Under the pieces are notes generated by a model. The model saw only the letters and a list, made by a program, of their open reading frames with translations, ran no database searches and had not been told where the DNA came from. A stretch of DNA of 9,418 nt from Christensenella sp. UBA5893. GTDB taxonomy: Bacteria; Bacillota; Clostridia; Christensenellales; UBA1242. This document shows positions 6,483 to 9,418 of the stretch, piece after piece (within the stretch, counting starts at the first letter, position 1; each line of letters starts with the position of its first letter). The stretch spans positions 1 through 9,418 of the forward strand of contig DJER01000013.1 of NCBI GenBank assembly GCA_002431905.1, in the 5' to 3' direction. The position numbers and the translations under genes are program-made.

Positions 6483-7249
6483 TGGTTAATCTCCTGATTT
6501 ATTAAGCTTTCATATAGTTTAGAAATTCTGATCAACTCATCTTTGCATCCAAAAATAATAGAATTTGAATTATCTTTAAATAAAAAATATGTGATTAGGT
6601 TTATTCTTGTTATAATGGATTCAAGCCCATTTGGAATAGTAAGTATTTTTTTGCTAAAAACATTTTGGTTACCAATTAAAATAAACTTATCTTTATCTAA
6701 AGGTAAAATTGCTGATACTTGATAATCATAACAAAATTTCTCGCAACATTCTTCATCGGTAAAAATTAAATATGTAATTAAATTATTACTCATTATAAGT
6801 GGAATGTCTGTTTTATTTACCATGACAATAAAATTGTCTAAGTTCTCATTAGAAGAATTTGAAAAAAATTTAATAAATTGTTCATGATTCATATTTGTTT
6901 TTGTTAATGACGAAAAGGATTGAAAGAAATCTTTATTTCGCAAGGGGGTATAATGTATCATCTTATTTAAGATGCTTTTTTCGTTATTTGACAATTCTTT
7001 TTTATTTTGATTTGATAGCCGTTTAATAACTTCTCCTAAAGGAGTTTCTAAAGTATTATTTAAGAATTCTTCCATTTCATCACTAAAATAAAAATCTTCG
7101 GCACCGATTAAATCTAATTCTTTTTCTTTTATGGTTAAATCTTTATCTAAATAATTAACAACTAATTTATCATCTTGATTATTAAATGCAAATTTTTTAT
7201 ATAATTGTTTTGGTATTTCTACATGGGAATGTATAGTTTTTTTCTTCAT
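6479..7249 (-). CDS. DUF4238-like protein, function unknown
   Basis: A 256-residue cytosolic protein with no signal peptide or membrane segment. Its plan resembles DUF4238: an N-terminal HSHVEIPKQLYKKFAF (7-22) in place of the usual 'HyvPqfyLknF', and a helical middle part with FLNNTLETPLGEVIKRL (62-78). A conserved-type strand segment, FIVMVNKTDIPLIMSNNL (140-157), resembles the 'fiTSDnPv' motif, and ILPLDKDKFILIG (181-193) resembles 'fpLspklllli'. The HYVPQF signature is degenerate, so assignment is moderate. DUF4238 proteins occur often near defence and mobile genes, but I know of no established biochemical activity. GGGAG lies 5 nt before the ATG. It starts 28 bp after the PD-(D/E)XK gene and its stop overlaps the helicase start, suggesting translational coupling. 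It looks even more AT-rich than its neighbours. Confidence 0.6.
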   Translation of the reverse strand: MKKKTIHSHVEIPKQLYKKFAFNNQDDKLVVNYLDKDLTIKEKELDLIGAEDFYFSDEMEEFLNNTLETPLGEVIKRLSNQNKKELSNNEKSILNKMIHYTPLRNKDFFQSFSSLTKTNMNHEQFIKFFSNSSNENLDNFIVMVNKTDIPLIMSNNLITYLIFTDEECCEKFCYDYQVSAILPLDKDKFILIGNQNVFSKKILTIPNGLESIITRINLITYFLFKDNSNSIIFGCKDELIRISKLYESLINQEINQ

Positions 7250-7277
7250 TTTTCTCCCTTTTACTCCATAGGTTTTA

Positions 7278-7802
7278 TTATTGACTCAATAAAGTCAGAT
7301 TTTTGCTGTTGCTACAAAAACAATATTTTTCTAGTTGTTGTTTTGAATTACTGATTTCAAATAAAACAAACTCAATTTCTGTCGAATTGAGTTTAATGAT
7401 ACTTATGCCATATCTATATTTTCTATCGCCATAGACTTGTTTTTTTACTTTATCAGTATCACAATCATTGTTCTTCTTAATTTCGCAATATAAGATGTTG
7501 CAATTATCTGTTCCTCTTTCATGGATTAGAATGTCTGGTCTTATATATGGATTCTTATCTTTATCATATCTCTTTTTTTGATTCTCTAGTTTCGGATTAT
7601 CTTTATCTCTGTTGTATTCAACATCCACTCTAACCTTGTTATTCATACTCTCATTAAGTTCTTCATGAATATACATCGCAAGCCTGCCAGATAAACATTG
7701 TTCATGCGTGTCTCTTTCAATCGCATCTAAATCAAACTCATAGAGTTTAACAAAAGCTTCCTGCAAAATATTTAAAAGTTTACTTTTATCAATCATTTCC
7801 AT
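7278..7802 (-). CDS. Predicted PD-(D/E)XK nuclease-like protein
   Basis: A 174-residue protein with the core of a PD-(D/E)XK fold. An N-terminal helix carries Glu34 (THEQCLSGRLAMYIHEEL); then come the strand VRVDVEYNRD, the motif IRPDILIH with Asp90, and ILYCEIKK with Glu107 and Lys109, followed by a helix (TDKVKKQV) and YGISIIKL. The D...ExK spacing is right for an active metal-dependent nuclease; DNA cleavage is inferred from the fold. The frame is open to a TTG at 7814, but I chose the ATG at 7802 because GGAG lies 6 nt upstream; the ATG at 7796 is also possible. The start overlaps the 3' end of the methyltransferase gene, so the two are probably coupled. It may supply the nuclease of a restriction system or act as an accessory effector. 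Confidence 0.75.
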   Translation of the reverse strand: MEMIDKSKLLNILQEAFVKLYEFDLDAIERDTHEQCLSGRLAMYIHEELNESMNNKVRVDVEYNRDKDNPKLENQKKRYDKDKNPYIRPDILIHERGTDNCNILYCEIKKNNDCDTDKVKKQVYGDRKYRYGISIIKLNSTEIEFVLFEISNSKQQLEKYCFCSNSKNLTLLSQ

Positions 7803-9303
7803 TTTCCACTCCAACTTCCGGTCTAACCATAGACTCTATAAAATTTATTTCTTCTTGTGTTAATTTATATTTAGCATATAATTCTTTATCTGTCCAGTGT
7901 TTTGAAAAATCTTGCATTGGTATTAACGTGTAAACTTTTGACATTGCATCTTGAGTTACTTTTTTTAATCCCATTAAAAAATGAAAAAATTTGGTATTTA
8001 CATAACTTATTACATTTTCACATTCTTTTTTAGTTTCAAAAGGTCCATACATTATGTAAGTTTGAGTACATAGTGAATTTGGTTCGCCCAATATTGGCTT
8101 TATTATATCGTTACCAAGTTCTCCGGAACCGATTGCCTTAGGGACATAAACTTTCCATTTATCTATCCATTCCTTATTTTTAGAAATAATATAATTTTGT
8201 GGTAAGTATCCAGTTCTCTTATTAGCATAAACCTTAATATTTCCACTTAGTGCAAAGTCATTAAAACTTGAGTATAACCCAAAAGGTGTTTGCGGACTAA
8301 CAATTTCAGAAAAAGATTGTTCATGCAATTCTGAAACTTTTCTAATAATTGAGATTGCTTGATTATATCTTATAAAAGTGTCATTGTTTTCTTCAAGTAA
8401 AGGACGTTCAGATTGTGTAATCGTATTGTTTTTATGAGTGTAAATTTTACATAATCCACGATTATCTCTATCCCAAAGAAAATAACATACTCCACCTTTT
8501 ATTTCGACACCAGAGAAACAATCGCTAGCGTCAATGAAATCGTGTATTATTCGCAGTCTGTCATCATGCAACATCTCATCTCTAAACTCGTCTAATCCAC
8601 GACCACCAGCAAACCAACGACTTGGTATAATCATTGACAAATATCTAGGTTGTAACCTTTTAGCCTGCTCAACAAATTTTTGATATAATGAAATAGCATA
8701 ACTTTCTTGCTGGACACCAACATTTAATTGATAAGGTGGATTGCCAATAATAACATCAAATTTCATATTAAATAACTCCTGTGGATTTTCTGTGTGAATA
8801 AATTCGTAAGCATGAGTTTCCATACTGTCATCTCTTGTGTATGTTTCTACGCTATCGCTTACACCACAAAATTTGCATTTGTGGTTTTCAAAAGTATGCT
8901 TAATTTTGTCAAACTTAATATTTCCATTTGCAGCATTGAAGGTTGTCGCAATAGAATACTTTCCATTAGCAGTTTTGCTACAATAAACACTTCTACGAGA
9001 AAGCAAACTTGTAAGTTGTGTTATTGCAATTCCGTAAAGTTGTTTTGTGAAAATGTGGTTTATTCTTTCTTGCAAATTTGGAATTTGTTTTTCCAAACCA
9101 ACAAGCAATCTTTTTGCAATCTCTCGCAAAAACACTCCACTTTTTGTGCAAGGGTCTAAAAATGTGGTATTGGGTTTTTCAAAAAGTTCTTGTGGCAACA
9201 TATCAAGCATTTCATTTGCAATTTTTGGGCTTGTAAAAACTTCATCAGAACTCAAGTTTGCCAAACAATTTAAGACATCTGGATTATGTGTTTCATTTTT
9301 CAT
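7789..9303 (-). CDS. Eco57I-like N6-adenine DNA methyltransferase
   Basis: A 504-residue class I methyltransferase that would transfer a methyl group from S-adenosylmethionine to adenine N6. Motif I is LDPCTKSGVFL (residues 49-59), a variant of the usual DPACGSG; the catalytic motif IV is GNPPY (187-191). Between them lies a Cys-rich insert (HKCKFCG, CxxC at 143-146) that may bind zinc. The C-terminal part (about 300-504) would be the target-recognition region; it ends in TLIPMQDFSKHWTDKELYAKY and EEINFIESMVRP, a tail I associate with Eco57I-type methylases of restriction systems. An in-frame ATG lies at 9312, but I chose 9303 because AAGGAG is 10 nt upstream of it and only 1 nt from the other. 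The start overlaps the upstream gene's end by 11 bp. It presumably protects host DNA from the linked nucleases; a bifunctional role is possible, but no nuclease motif is visible in it. Confidence 0.9.
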   Translation of the reverse strand: MKNETHNPDVLNCLANLSSDEVFTSPKIANEMLDMLPQELFEKPNTTFLDPCTKSGVFLREIAKRLLVGLEKQIPNLQERINHIFTKQLYGIAITQLTSLLSRRSVYCSKTANGKYSIATTFNAANGNIKFDKIKHTFENHKCKFCGVSDSVETYTRDDSMETHAYEFIHTENPQELFNMKFDVIIGNPPYQLNVGVQQESYAISLYQKFVEQAKRLQPRYLSMIIPSRWFAGGRGLDEFRDEMLHDDRLRIIHDFIDASDCFSGVEIKGGVCYFLWDRDNRGLCKIYTHKNNTITQSERPLLEENNDTFIRYNQAISIIRKVSELHEQSFSEIVSPQTPFGLYSSFNDFALSGNIKVYANKRTGYLPQNYIISKNKEWIDKWKVYVPKAIGSGELGNDIIKPILGEPNSLCTQTYIMYGPFETKKECENVISYVNTKFFHFLMGLKKVTQDAMSKVYTLIPMQDFSKHWTDKELYAKYKLTQEEINFIESMVRPEVGVENGND

Positions 9304-9418
9304 CGGTGTCATTCTCCTTTAAGTTTAAATAGTGTGTGAGTGGATATGTTTTGATTGGCTTTTCAATAAAATCACCAAACAAAGTTTCTTTTTTATCATT
9401 TTGGGTAAGTAATTGCTC
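9293..9418 (-). CDS. C-terminal 41 residues of an unidentified upstream operon gene (partial)
   Basis: The minus-strand frame is open from the right edge to a TGA at 9295-9293. It ends ETLFGDFIEKPIKTYPL, then THYLNLKENDTDEK. The stop lies inside the beginning of the methyltransferase gene, and the methyltransferase ribosome binding site (AAGGAG) is inside this reading frame; both are typical of an operon. The fragment is too short to name. Given the context it could be another subunit of the restriction system, but that is a guess. Confidence 0.6.
   Translation of the reverse strand, partial: EQLLTQNDKKETLFGDFIEKPIKTYPLTHYLNLKENDTDEK

Noticed and set aside
7803..7814. Upstream TTG start for the PD-(D/E)XK gene
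   Set aside because: It overlaps the GGAG motif that serves the ATG at 7802, so the ATG is preferred.
9304..9312. Upstream ATG for the methylase
   Set aside because: Only 1 nt separates it from the Shine-Dalgarno sequence, too close; the ATG at 9303 has normal spacing.

Overview
The window is AT-rich (roughly 30% GC by eye) and reads with the standard bacterial code: TGA is used as a stop, and Trp is TGG. Purine-rich Shine-Dalgarno sites (AAGGAG, AGGAG) precede most genes. A type II-A Cas9 and this composition fit a low-GC Bacillota, perhaps an uncultured gut lineage. The taxonomy is inference. All recognised protein genes lie on the minus strand, so the window is best read from high to low coordinates.

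Right part (9418 to about 3896) is a candidate restriction/defence operon. It starts with the C-terminal end of an unidentified gene (9418-9293). Next come an Eco57I-like N6-adenine DNA methyltransferase (9303-7789), a small PD-(D/E)XK nuclease-like protein (7802-7278), a DUF4238-like protein (7249-6479) and an 835-residue protein joining a GIY-YIG/T5orf172-type domain to an SF2 helicase (6482-3975). Neighbours overlap by a few bases or are under 30 bp apart, and a strong hairpin terminator lies about 40 bp past the last stop. A methylase marking self, a DNA-translocating ATPase with a nuclease domain, a second nuclease and an accessory DUF4238 protein look like an unusual restriction-modification system.

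Middle part (3895-2570) holds a 355-bp intergenic stretch. It is followed by a two-gene unit: a protein that seems to combine an FtsZ-C-terminal-like domain with an FtsK-gamma-like winged helix (3540-2824), and a 64-residue peptide with a hydrophobic N-terminus (2764-2570).

Left part (2569-1) is the upstream end of a type II-A CRISPR-Cas locus. The first 651 codons of cas9 run off the left edge. Just upstream, on the opposite strand, is a tracrRNA of about 89 nt (1996-2084) with the expected anti-repeat, the AAGT bulge and a terminator hairpin. The likely cas9 promoter lies beyond the tracrRNA, so the cas9 leader would be antisense to it. Between the tracrRNA and the 64-residue gene is a long, near-perfect inverted repeat (2351-2477). 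A possible promoter at one end and a terminator at the other make it a candidate structured RNA of about 200 nt on the minus strand. No CRISPR array, cas1, cas2 or csn2 is in the window; they would be expected beyond the left edge.
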